This document shows, in pieces, positions 55,425 to 63,490 of a stretch of 64,000 bases of DNA (positions within the stretch are counted from its first letter, which is position 1; each line of letters opens with the position of its first letter). A program made the position numbers and the translations under genes. Below the pieces are notes generated by a model. That model had not been told where the DNA came from. It saw only the letters and a list, made by a program, of their open reading frames with translations, and ran no database searches. The stretch comes from Nocardia terrae (GTDB lineage: Bacteria; Actinomycetota; Actinomycetes; Mycobacteriales; Mycobacteriaceae): NCBI RefSeq assembly GCF_009760405.1, contig NZ_WRPP01000009.1:62001-126000 (forward strand), in the 5' to 3' direction.

Positions 55425-56485
55425 GAGGATCCCGCCCGGCTGCGGAGGTCGGCCGCGAGGAGCTCGGCGATCTGAACGGCATTGAGCGCCGCGCCTTTTC
55501 GAAGGTTGTCCGCGCTGATGAACAACACCAGCCCGCGATCGTGCTCGACGCTGCGGTCCTGCCGGATGCGTCCGACGAAACTGGGATCGCGGCCCGTCGC
55601 CGCCAGCGGCGTCGGCAGCGCGCACAACCGCACCCCCGGTGCGGCGGCGAGCAATTCGGTGGCCTGCGCGGGCGTGATCGGCTCGGCGAACTCGGCGTGC
55701 ACCGTCAGCGAGTGACCGGTGTACACGGGCACCCGCACGCAGGTGGCCGCCACCCGGAGATCCGGCAGGCCGAGGATCTTGCGGCTCTCGTGGCGCAGCT
55801 TCTGTTCCTCGTCGGTCTCGAGGGATCCGTCGTCGACGAGGCTGCCAGCCAAGGGAATCACGTTGAAGGCGATCGGGGCGGGAAACCGCACCGGCTCGGG
55901 GAAGTCCACCGCGGCACCGTCGAAGGCCAGGGCCCCGGCTCGGCCGGCGGCGACACCGGCGGTGAGCTCCCCGAGCCCGGTGAAGCCGCCACCGGAGACC
56001 GCCTGATAGCTGCTCACCGTCAGCCGGATCAGTCCGGCCCGCCGATGCAGCGGGGCCAGCACCGGCATCGCGGCCATGGTCGTGCAGTTCGGGTTGGCGA
56101 TGATGCCTTTGGGCGCGGTATGCGCGGCGTGCGGGTTGACCTCGCTGACCACCAGCGGCACCTGCGGATCCAGTCGCCAGGCCGACGAGTTGTCGATGAC
56201 CATCGCACCGGCCGCCGCGAACCGTGGCGCATGGATGCGCGAAATGTCGCCGCCCGCCGAGAAGATCGCGAAATCGAGTCCGGCCGGGTCGGCGTCGGCC
56301 ACGTCCTCGACGGCGATGTCCTCGCCGGGGTGCCAGGGCAACCGCGTGCCCGCCGATCGCGCGGAGGCGAAGTAGCGCATCCGCGCGACCGGGAAGTCGC
56401 GTTCGGTCAGTACCCGGCGCAGCACCGCACCGACGAGACCGGTCGCGCCGACGATGCCCACTCGAAACCCGTTCGTACTCAGCAT
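55421..56485 (-). CDS. asd: Aspartate-semialdehyde dehydrogenase homologue
   Basis: 354 residues. NADP motif VGIVGATGLVGAVL, catalytic Cys134 in IANPNCTTM and His258 in YTGHSLTVH. It reduces aspartyl phosphate to the semialdehyde; in this operon the substrate may be the 3-methyl derivative made by glutamate mutase. Primary-metabolism Asd is normally paired with LysC elsewhere, so this is probably a dedicated pathway copy. Seven-base overlap with glmE. Confidence 0.92.
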   Translation of the reverse strand: MLSTNGFRVGIVGATGLVGAVLRRVLTERDFPVARMRYFASARSAGTRLPWHPGEDIAVEDVADADPAGLDFAIFSAGGDISRIHAPRFAAAGAMVIDNSSAWRLDPQVPLVVSEVNPHAAHTAPKGIIANPNCTTMAAMPVLAPLHRRAGLIRLTVSSYQAVSGGGFTGLGELTAGVAAGRAGALAFDGAAVDFPEPVRFPAPIAFNVIPLAGSLVDDGSLETDEEQKLRHESRKILGLPDLRVAATCVRVPVYTGHSLTVHAEFAEPITPAQATELLAAAPGVRLCALPTPLAATGRDPSFVGRIRQDRSVEHDRGLVLFISADNLRKGAALNAVQIAELLAADLRSRAGSS

Positions 56486-57858
56486 GTCCGGACTCCCGCG
56501 GTCGGGCGCATCCAGCGCAGTGGGTCCGGATCGGCGGGGCGTGCGAAGTACTCCACGTCCCGCACCAGCCCGGCACTGTCGATCGGCGAGCTCGCGGGCC
56601 GGTCCAAGCGCTCGTCGTTGGCGCGGCGGGTGCGCGCCCCGAACGGCAGGTTCCCGAAGCGCGCGAAGCGAATCGCGCCCTGCCCGTCGCGGCAGGAGAT
56701 CACCTCGCCCCGCACGAACCGACTGGCAGGGAACGGAACATCCAGCCTGCCGTCGGCGAAGGCTCGACCGATGGAGTCGATCGGATCGGGAGCGTCGAGT
56801 ACCGGGTCGATCAGCTCGCGCACCTCGCGTTCGATCGCGCTCTGCTCGCGGGTGATCGCTTCCTCGTCGAGCTCGAACCAGTCGAACGACGGTCCGGTCC
56901 CGAAGCGGGCCGCGACCATCCCGACGGCGTTCTCGGCCATGGTCGGAATGCCGCTGGCCTCCGCGGGCGACTTGGTGATGACCTTGGCCGCCCGTCCGCG
57001 CGCCGCGATCAGTCCGCCGTAGATGATCAGCTCGACGGCGCGATCCCGGTCGGCGGGAAAGACACCCATGAACTGATGCAGCACCGTGTGGACCCGCACC
57101 TCGGGCCGGTCGGCCAGATAGTGGGCGGCCAGGGTGGTGATCGCCCGCAGTGCGGCCAGGTCCTGCCAGGGGTGACCGCCCTGCGGATAGGAGATGGACA
57201 GGCACCGAACCCCTTGTGCCGCGGCCAGTACCGCCTCCAGCAGGGTGGTGGCCAGGCAGATCGAGGGCGGCATGAGCACCCCGGTGAGGGTGCCGAACAG
57301 CTCCCGGTCGACGGTCACCCCGGCGGCGGTGATCTCCCCGGCGATCCGGTCGATCTCTTGCCAGGAGCGCAGCGACGCGGTGATCGGAACGTCCTTGGCG
57401 TAGGGCACGTTGTAGCCGATGCCGCCGCCCTCGAACGAGGTGAATCCCGAGGCGATGCTCACCGCGAACAACTGCCGGGCATCCGGCGAACCGTGCCTGA
57501 GCTGAATCGGCGCGGCCACCGCCTCGTTCAGTTCGCGGCCCAGTCGCCAGCCGTGGTTGATCAGCGGATAGCCATTGAGGCTCGCCGGATCGGCGGCCAA
57601 CGCGGCGCGCACACTGTCGAATCGCAGCAGCCGGGTGTGCGAGTCGACGGTGACCGTCGCGATATCCGGTGCGGCCGTGGCCTGCAGGCCGGTCAGCAGC
57701 GCGCGCATCGCCTCGTGGCCGCCGACTCCGCAGCGCGGCTGGATCAAAGGTCTTGCGCGAGTGGATGCCTCGTCGAGCAGCTGGGCGACCGTCGGCTTGC
57801 CCAGGGACCGGATGTAGGCCAGAGAGGAGGCGATATCGGGCAATTCGGCGACGATCAC
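56479..57858 (-). CDS. glmE: Glutamate (methylaspartate) mutase E subunit
   Basis: 459 residues. TIM-barrel catalytic subunit of the B12-dependent mutase that interconverts L-glutamate and (2S,3S)-3-methylaspartate. Family blocks: IQPRCGVGGHE (Arg42), TVTVDSHTRL, GGGIGYNVPYAKDVPITASL, SYPQGGHPWQDLAALRA and KSPAEASGIPTMAEN. GTG start overlapping the kinase stop. Together with glmS it forms the complete enzyme, split by five genes in the operon. Confidence 0.93.
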   Translation of the reverse strand: MIVAELPDIASSLAYIRSLGKPTVAQLLDEASTRARPLIQPRCGVGGHEAMRALLTGLQATAAPDIATVTVDSHTRLLRFDSVRAALAADPASLNGYPLINHGWRLGRELNEAVAAPIQLRHGSPDARQLFAVSIASGFTSFEGGGIGYNVPYAKDVPITASLRSWQEIDRIAGEITAAGVTVDRELFGTLTGVLMPPSICLATTLLEAVLAAAQGVRCLSISYPQGGHPWQDLAALRAITTLAAHYLADRPEVRVHTVLHQFMGVFPADRDRAVELIIYGGLIAARGRAAKVITKSPAEASGIPTMAENAVGMVAARFGTGPSFDWFELDEEAITREQSAIEREVRELIDPVLDAPDPIDSIGRAFADGRLDVPFPASRFVRGEVISCRDGQGAIRFARFGNLPFGARTRRANDERLDRPASSPIDSAGLVRDVEYFARPADPDPLRWMRPTAGVRTC

Positions 57859-58889
57859 GTCCGGTCACCGCCGTCACCGTGCGGGCCCCCGGACCGGGTG
57901 AGCAGATCGCTGTGGCTCGATCGGCGTTTCTCTCCGGCGAATCGGGCGGCCGGAGTGGAGCTTCCGCTGATCCGCGCGTGCAGGGCGTTGGCGAGCGAAT
58001 CCAGCTCCGGCAGCGGGACGACGGTGGTCTGTGCGCCGCCGTCGGCGTCGATCACCGACACCAGTCCGTATCCGTCGGTGAGACGCCGACGGGTGACCAC
58101 CGCGGTGCGCCCGCGTCCCACGCCGACCACGGTGCCGGTGGCCGCGACCAGCGCGCCGCCGGCATCGGCGGGCGTCAGTGCCCGGCATTCGATGCGCACA
58201 CCGTGTGTCTCGGCCAGCCGGACCGAATCCTGGTGCAGCACTTTGGCACCGGCCGCCGACATCGCCGCGCACTGCCGATAGCCGAGCTCGGGCATGAGTT
58301 CGGCCGCGGGCACGATGTAGGGATCGGCGGTGAACACGCCCGGCACGTCGGAGAAGATCTCGCACCGATCCAGGCCCAGCATGGCGGCGATGGCCACCGC
58401 GGTCAGATCGGAGCTGTTGCGCCCGAGCATGGTGACCTGCCCGGTCGAGTCGGTGGCCTGACCGCCCGCGACGACCACCACGCGATGGTGTCGCAGGGCG
58501 TCCAGGAGTGGCCGGGCGTCCATCGAGACGATCGATGCCCGGGTGGCCTGTCCGTCGCTGCCGAGCCCGTTCTGCCCGGCCCATAATTCGACGGCCGGGC
58601 AGCCCCGCGCGTCGAGTGCGGCGCGCAGGAAACTGGCGCTGACCATTTCGCCGGTGGCCAGAATGTGGTCCTGGGCTTGTGCCCGGAGTTCCGGATCGAT
58701 CGACCGCGCCGCCTCGAGCAGCCGCCCGGTGGTGCCCGACATGGCGCTGACCACGGCCACCACGCGCCGGTCCGGCCGCTCGCCCACGGAGTGGCTGAGA
58801 TATCCGGCCACGGCGGTGTAGTCGGCGAGGTCGAGGAAGCAGGATCCGCCGAATTTCGCGACCGCGATGTCGTATTCGCTATCCGGCAC
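57855..58889 (-). CDS. Aspartokinase homologue lacking ACT domains
   Basis: 344 residues. Kinase core marks: VAKFGGSCF (Lys12; KFGGS variant), VVSAMSGTTGRLLEA, GGQATDSTGQVTMLGRNSSDLTA and IFSDVPGVFTADPYIVP. Ordinary aspartokinases are about 400-450 residues with two C-terminal ACT domains for lysine/threonine feedback; here only a short tail follows the core, so feedback control should be lost. The GTG at 58889 overlaps the desaturase stop by 11 nt. Probable substrate in this operon: 3-methylaspartate. Confidence 0.88.
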   Translation of the reverse strand: MPDSEYDIAVAKFGGSCFLDLADYTAVAGYLSHSVGERPDRRVVAVVSAMSGTTGRLLEAARSIDPELRAQAQDHILATGEMVSASFLRAALDARGCPAVELWAGQNGLGSDGQATRASIVSMDARPLLDALRHHRVVVVAGGQATDSTGQVTMLGRNSSDLTAVAIAAMLGLDRCEIFSDVPGVFTADPYIVPAAELMPELGYRQCAAMSAAGAKVLHQDSVRLAETHGVRIECRALTPADAGGALVAATGTVVGVGRGRTAVVTRRRLTDGYGLVSVIDADGGAQTTVVPLPELDSLANALHARISGSSTPAARFAGEKRRSSHSDLLTRSGGPHGDGGDRT

Positions 58890-60111
58890 GGCGTACCTCG
58901 ACCGTGGTGGGCGTCTTGCCGCGCCGCTTCTCGCCGGACAGTCCCCATTCGGTGGGCTGCTCGTTGGCGAGAATCTCGAAGACCTTGCCGATCGAGTTCC
59001 CCAGGCCCCAGACATCGGTGTATGCGGGCCATTTCGGATGTCCGGCATCGATGTCGGACTGCCGGGCGTATCCGGCCCGCACCCACTCGCTGGTGGACGG
59101 ACGGCGGTGGTGGAAGTCGTGCTGGGCCAGATCGCCCGGCACCACCGTGATACGAGACGGCAAGTGGTAGAAGGTCATTCGAAGAATCCAGCGGGTCCAG
59201 GCGCGCAGGGCGGTCAGCAGCGGCTGTCCGGGTTCGGGCAGGGGGTCACCGCTGAATCGCCCCCAGGAGTGCGAGACATGGAAGGCACGGCCGGACAGGC
59301 GAAGGTCCTTGGCCTTGAACCACGCGTGCTCGCTGAGGAATTCCAGCAGCGCGACGACGTGATACAGCGGAACCAGCGGAATCAGCACCGCCAGTGCGAA
59401 TTCCGGCCACGTGCCCGTCCAGGTCACCACTGCGGCGATCGCGGCCAGATACACCGCGCCCATCACCTTGCGGTAGTTCGCGCAGCGCCACAGGTTCTGG
59501 GCGAGACGGGTGTAGAGGAATTCGGCGTGGAACTTGGGGGAGACGATCACGATCGCCAGCCGCCGCCACAGCGCGCGCTCGCTCATGCCCGGCCGGAACC
59601 GCAGCTGCAGCAGGTGCTGGATGGTGGGATCGGCGATGGTGGCGAAGGTTTCCTTGCGATGGTGCAGGTTGATGTGGTCTTCGTAGTACTGGTCGGCGTC
59701 GTCGGTGCATACCAGCGTGGACAAGACCTGGTGGATCATGCGGTCGCGGTGGATCTTGTGGGTGAAGCGGACGTGGATCGCGTGGTGGGCGATCACGGTG
59801 GAACACACCCGCGAGGCCGAGGTGCTCAGCACCCAGCACAGCGGTAGCAGCAGCCACAGCCATGACACTTCGTCGGCAACGATCCACCAGGCCGACGCGA
59901 TACCGGCGGCCAGTACGATCAGATCGCAGATCAGGTAGGTGACCGGGTTCAGCCGGATCAGGGGTTGCTGACCGGGGAGGGCCTTGCCGGTGATCCAGGT
60001 CCACAGATGCTGGGTCCAGTGTGGGAATCGTTGGTAGGAGGCGCGAATCGCGGCCGACTCGGCTTCGTTATCCAGGGTGATCGGGGGAGTGTCGCCCGTT
60101 GATGTGACCAT
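58879..60111 (-). CDS. Membrane diiron fatty-acid-desaturase-fold protein
   Basis: 410 residues with four or more hydrophobic segments. The three histidine boxes of membrane diiron enzymes are present: HHAIH (109-113), HINLHH (146-151) and HDFHH (331-335), with a further His262 (LSEHAWF). In place it should dehydrogenate, hydroxylate or N-oxygenate the pathway intermediate rather than a membrane lipid. ATG at 60111 after AAGGGAG. Confidence 0.85.
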   Translation of the reverse strand: MVTSTGDTPPITLDNEAESAAIRASYQRFPHWTQHLWTWITGKALPGQQPLIRLNPVTYLICDLIVLAAGIASAWWIVADEVSWLWLLLPLCWVLSTSASRVCSTVIAHHAIHVRFTHKIHRDRMIHQVLSTLVCTDDADQYYEDHINLHHRKETFATIADPTIQHLLQLRFRPGMSERALWRRLAIVIVSPKFHAEFLYTRLAQNLWRCANYRKVMGAVYLAAIAAVVTWTGTWPEFALAVLIPLVPLYHVVALLEFLSEHAWFKAKDLRLSGRAFHVSHSWGRFSGDPLPEPGQPLLTALRAWTRWILRMTFYHLPSRITVVPGDLAQHDFHHRRPSTSEWVRAGYARQSDIDAGHPKWPAYTDVWGLGNSIGKVFEILANEQPTEWGLSGEKRRGKTPTTVEVRRAG

Positions 60112-60133
60112 CGTGGGCTCCCTTCTGAGATGT

Positions 60134-61522
60134 TCATTCGTGTCCACCGGCAGGGCCGGTGGCGGAGCGGGCGGCGACCTCCGCACAGGCCGCGCCCAGG
60201 ATTTCCAGCGCCTCGGCGGCTTCGTCGCGGCCGAGGGTCAGCGGCGGCAGGAACCGCGCGACATTGTCGTCGCGCCCGGCCAGCTCGAAGAGCAGCCCGC
60301 GGCGCAACGCCGCCGACCGAAGCCGTTGTGCCACTTCGGCGGACGACCGGGAACCCAGCGCGGTGAGCTCCACGCCGAGCATCAATCCGAGCCCCCGGAC
60401 CTCACCGAGGAAGGGATACCGAGAGCGCAGCGCGAGCAGGCCCTCGCGCAGCAGCGCGCCGACCTCGACGACGTTGTCCAGCACGCCGTCCCGCGCCACC
60501 ACCTCCATCAGCGCCGCGCCGGCGGCGAAGGCGAGCTGATTGCCGCGGAAGGTGCCGGTGTGCGCGCCGGGCGACCAGCCGTCCAGTCGCCGGTCGTAGA
60601 GGATGACCGAGGCCGGGTGGCCGCCGCCGAGGGCCTTGGACGCGACGATCACATCGGGTTCGATGCCGTACTGCTCGAAGGCGAACCAGGTGCCGGTGCG
60701 CCCGCATCCGGTCTGCACCTCGTCCACGATCAGCGGAATGTCGTGGGCGGCGGTGATCTTCCGGACCCGCTCGGCGAATTCTCGGCGCGCCGGGATCACC
60801 CCGCCCTCACCCTGGACCAGCTCCATGACCACGGCCGCGGGCCTGCGCACCCCGCCGTTCGGATCGGCGAGCATGTTCTCCAGGTACTGCGCGCAATTGA
60901 TCGCGCACGTGTCCGGCGCCAGCCCGAGCGGGCATCGGTAGCAGTAGGAGTAGGGGAAGAACGCCACTCCCGGAAGCAGATTCGAGAGGTGCTCCTTGGA
61001 CCCGCGCAGTCCGGTGAGCGCGATCGTGCTCTGGGTGCTGCCGTGGAACCCGCCATGGAAGGCGATGACGTCGCCGCGGCCGGTGGCGGTCTTGCACAGT
61101 TTCACCGCGGCGTCGATGCCGTCGGCTCCGGTCGGACCGCAGAAGTGGATCCTGGTGCGGTCCCGCATCGACACGGGCAGCAGCCCGATCAGCCGGTCGG
61201 TGAACTCCTGTTTGGCCGGTGTCGGGAAGTCGAGCAGATGCGGGTGGATGTCGAGCTGACGGTGCGCGGCGGCCACCAGGTCGGGATGGTTGTGGCCGAG
61301 GGCGAGAACACCTGCGCCGGAGAGGAAATCGAGGAAGACATTGCCGTCCAGATCGGTCAGATAGGAGCCGGAGCCGCCCGCCACCGCGATCGGCGTGTGC
61401 CGCGGATAGGTACGGGCGGACGATTCGACCTGATCCTGGTGGTCGAGGAGTCGCCGTGAGCGCGGGCCGGGCAGATCGGTGACGACCGCCGCGCGTGGCC
61501 GCACGGGGAGCTGCCGGGTCAT
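60134..61522 (-). CDS. Diaminobutyrate-type class III aminotransferase
   Basis: 462 residues. PLP lysine Lys296 in VIVASKALGGG, Asp267 in LIVDEVQTGCGRTG and the phosphate loop CGPTGADGIDAAVKL mark a diaminobutyrate-2-oxoglutarate aminotransferase (EctB/Dat-like). A cysteine-rich insert CYRCPLGLAPDTCAINC is typical of the DABA subgroup. It turns a (methyl)aspartate semialdehyde into a 2,4-diaminobutyrate. ATG overlaps the monooxygenase stop by 4 nt. Confidence 0.9.
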   Translation of the reverse strand: MTRQLPVRPRAAVVTDLPGPRSRRLLDHQDQVESSARTYPRHTPIAVAGGSGSYLTDLDGNVFLDFLSGAGVLALGHNHPDLVAAAHRQLDIHPHLLDFPTPAKQEFTDRLIGLLPVSMRDRTRIHFCGPTGADGIDAAVKLCKTATGRGDVIAFHGGFHGSTQSTIALTGLRGSKEHLSNLLPGVAFFPYSYCYRCPLGLAPDTCAINCAQYLENMLADPNGGVRRPAAVVMELVQGEGGVIPARREFAERVRKITAAHDIPLIVDEVQTGCGRTGTWFAFEQYGIEPDVIVASKALGGGHPASVILYDRRLDGWSPGAHTGTFRGNQLAFAAGAALMEVVARDGVLDNVVEVGALLREGLLALRSRYPFLGEVRGLGLMLGVELTALGSRSSAEVAQRLRSAALRRGLLFELAGRDDNVARFLPPLTLGRDEAAEALEILGAACAEVAARSATGPAGGHE

Positions 61523-62901
61523 CGGGGCAACCCTCCCGACACTGCGCCCCCGGTCGGCTCGGTGACCGGAGAAGTGCCGCCGCCGAACAACACCGGAGCC
61601 ACCTCGACGGCGGGATCGAGCAGGTCGGCGACGGTGCGCGCGATCGTCTCCGCGCGCAGCGACAGCAGGCTGAACGATCCCGCGTCGGAGATGCCGTGCG
61701 AGGACTCGCACAGGTTGTAGACGAACAGCGGGGGCAGCGGGTGACCGTGTGCCCCGGCCACCCGGTAGTCGTAGCCGACCGCCACCGCACCCTGGTCGGT
61801 GCGGTGCAGCTGTGGCGCGAGGTTTTCCAGCAGCGGGGGATAGGGTTCCTGATCGGGCCGGGGACCGAAGTTGCGGAACCCGGTCGCCAGCAGCACCAGG
61901 TCGAACCGTTCCGGTGCGAACTCACCGCGGTGGCGGTCGCGCAGCGTGAGCACGATACCGTCCGCTTCCGCGGACACGTCCGAGACCTCGGAGTTGTTGC
62001 GCAGGAACACCTTCTGGTTTCCGTCCAGACGCTGCTCGTAGATCATCAGATACAGCGCCCGCAGGACATCGGCGTCGGCGGCCGAGTAGTTGGTGTAGCG
62101 CAGATCGAGATCCAGCGCGTCCTTGCTCTGCTGCGAGGCATGGAAGTAGTAGTCGACGAAGTCCGGCATGATGCTCTCCTCCATGAACGGGGAGACGTCC
62201 TTCATGCGAGGACCGAAACCGCGAGTGACGGTGACGATCTCGGCCTCGGGGAACCGCCGGGCCAGGTCGAGGGTCAGTTCGACGGCGCTCTGACTGCTGC
62301 CGATCACCGCGACCCGGCCGCCCCGGGCCAGCTCGCCGCCGAAGCGTGCCACGGTGCCCGCGTACCTGGTCAGGTGGGCGACACGGACGGAGTCGACGCG
62401 GTCGAAAGGGGCCGGGACGTAGGGTGTTCGGCCCGGTGCGAGCACCACGGTCCGGGCCAGCCGGAAATCCCCGGACGCGAGCCGGACCCGGTAGCCTTCG
62501 GCGCCGTCGGGCAGGGTGGCGACCTCCACCGAATCGACCGCGGCGGCGTATTCGACCCGGTCCGCGAAATGCGATGCCACCCAGGCGATGTACTGGCTGT
62601 ATTCCTTCCGCAGCGGGAATTCCACGCCCAGGTTCAGGTATTCCAGCATGCGGCCCTGTTCGAACAGGAAATTGAGAAAGCTGTATTTGCTGCGCGGATT
62701 GCGTGGCGTCACCAGATCGCGCACCGGATTGTTCTGGGTGTCCGCCCCGGCGAGCAGCATTTCCGGCTGCCAGACCACACGTTCGCGGGCCTCGAGGAAC
62801 AGCGGGCGCACCCGGGGCTGCAATTCCTCGAGCGCGACGGCCAGCGCGATATTGGCCGGCCCGAAGCCGATCCCGATCATGTCGTGCACGGTCGCGGTCA
62901 T
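61519..62901 (-). CDS. Ornithine/lysine N-monooxygenase-like flavoenzyme
   Basis: 460 residues. FAD motif IGIGFGPANIALAV (residues 9-22), NADPH motif VAVIGSSQSAVE and the C-terminal LLATGFRNFG of class B N-hydroxylating monooxygenases (SidA/PvdA/IucD family). Those add a hydroxyl to a side-chain amine. No siderophore acyltransferase or synthetase is present, so an N4-hydroxy-diaminobutyrate-type product is more likely than ornithine hydroxamate. Eleven bases after glmS. Confidence 0.9.
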   Translation of the reverse strand: MTATVHDMIGIGFGPANIALAVALEELQPRVRPLFLEARERVVWQPEMLLAGADTQNNPVRDLVTPRNPRSKYSFLNFLFEQGRMLEYLNLGVEFPLRKEYSQYIAWVASHFADRVEYAAAVDSVEVATLPDGAEGYRVRLASGDFRLARTVVLAPGRTPYVPAPFDRVDSVRVAHLTRYAGTVARFGGELARGGRVAVIGSSQSAVELTLDLARRFPEAEIVTVTRGFGPRMKDVSPFMEESIMPDFVDYYFHASQQSKDALDLDLRYTNYSAADADVLRALYLMIYEQRLDGNQKVFLRNNSEVSDVSAEADGIVLTLRDRHRGEFAPERFDLVLLATGFRNFGPRPDQEPYPPLLENLAPQLHRTDQGAVAVGYDYRVAGAHGHPLPPLFVYNLCESSHGISDAGSFSLLSLRAETIARTVADLLDPAVEVAPVLFGGGTSPVTEPTGGAVSGGLPR

Positions 62902-62912
62902 GATGTTCTCCT

Positions 62913-63386
62913 TCAGGCCGCCGCGCCGCGGGTGCGCGCCCGCAGCCGGTCCAGCACCCGGGTCAGCTCGTCGATGCTCGAAAGCACGTGATCCACACCC
63001 AGTTCGAGCAGCCGCCGCGGCTCGTCTCCGGTCTTGGCGCTGCCCACCGAGAGGTTGCCGCCGACGATCACCGGGCAGTCCAGCAGGCCGGCGGCGCGGG
63101 CGGCGCGCAGCGGGGAGACGTCTTCGACGGCATGCCCGTTGACCGACCCGATCACCACGGCGATGACATCCGGATTCGCGGCGAAGGACTCGGCGAATTC
63201 CGAGATCGGTGTGCAGGGGCCGAGATTGACGACGTGATAACCGAGTTGGTCGAGATGCAGGGCAATGATGTGATTCGCGACCGCGTGTGAATCGCTCGCC
63301 GCGACACCGAGAATCACGGTTTTCGGTGAAATGACCGGCCCCCCGGCGCGCATTTCGATGTTTCCACTTCCGGGCAATGCGTACAT
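62913..63386 (-). CDS. glmS: Glutamate (methylaspartate) mutase S subunit, B12-binding
   Basis: 157 residues. Cobalamin-binding Rossmann domain with ILGVAASDSHAVANHI: Asp32 and His34 of the DxHxxG motif are kept, but the Gly is Ala37. GSVNGHAVEDVSPL and VIVGGNLSVG match the GlmS nucleotide-tail pocket. First gene of the eleven-gene operon, 33 bases after the shared operator block. A later ATG (residue 12) is possible. Confidence 0.92.
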   Translation of the reverse strand: MYALPGSGNIEMRAGGPVISPKTVILGVAASDSHAVANHIIALHLDQLGYHVVNLGPCTPISEFAESFAANPDVIAVVIGSVNGHAVEDVSPLRAARAAGLLDCPVIVGGNLSVGSAKTGDEPRRLLELGVDHVLSSIDELTRVLDRLRARTRGAAA

Positions 63387-63419
63387 AGTCGGCTCTCTTG
63401 AAAAGATCTGCGGCTCAAT

Positions 63420-63475
63420 GTGTTATGTGAAGTGTGACATTGCACAAGGCTAGCGAAGTGACCTAGGCCACGCAA
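63420..63475 (-). promoter_or_regulatory. Promoter and operator of the glutamate-mutase operon
   Basis: Minus strand: TTGCGT (63475-63470), 17 bases, TAGCCT (63452-63447), then the 26-bp block (63445-63420) identical to that at 51769-51744. The spacer is also similar between the two sites (AGTG and CACGCAAG kept in plus-strand reading). Confidence 0.75.
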
Positions 63476-63490
63476 GGAGCAAGTTCGCGC

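Noticed and set aside
55421..61522. Ectoine biosynthesis cluster
   Set aside because: Kinase, dehydrogenase and aminotransferase fit, but there is no EctA acetyltransferase or EctC ectoine synthase, and glutamate mutase plus N-hydroxylase have no place there.
61519..62901. Siderophore (hydroxamate) cluster
   Set aside because: Only the N-hydroxylase fits; no acyl- or formyltransferase, synthetase, or ferric uptake genes are in the operon.
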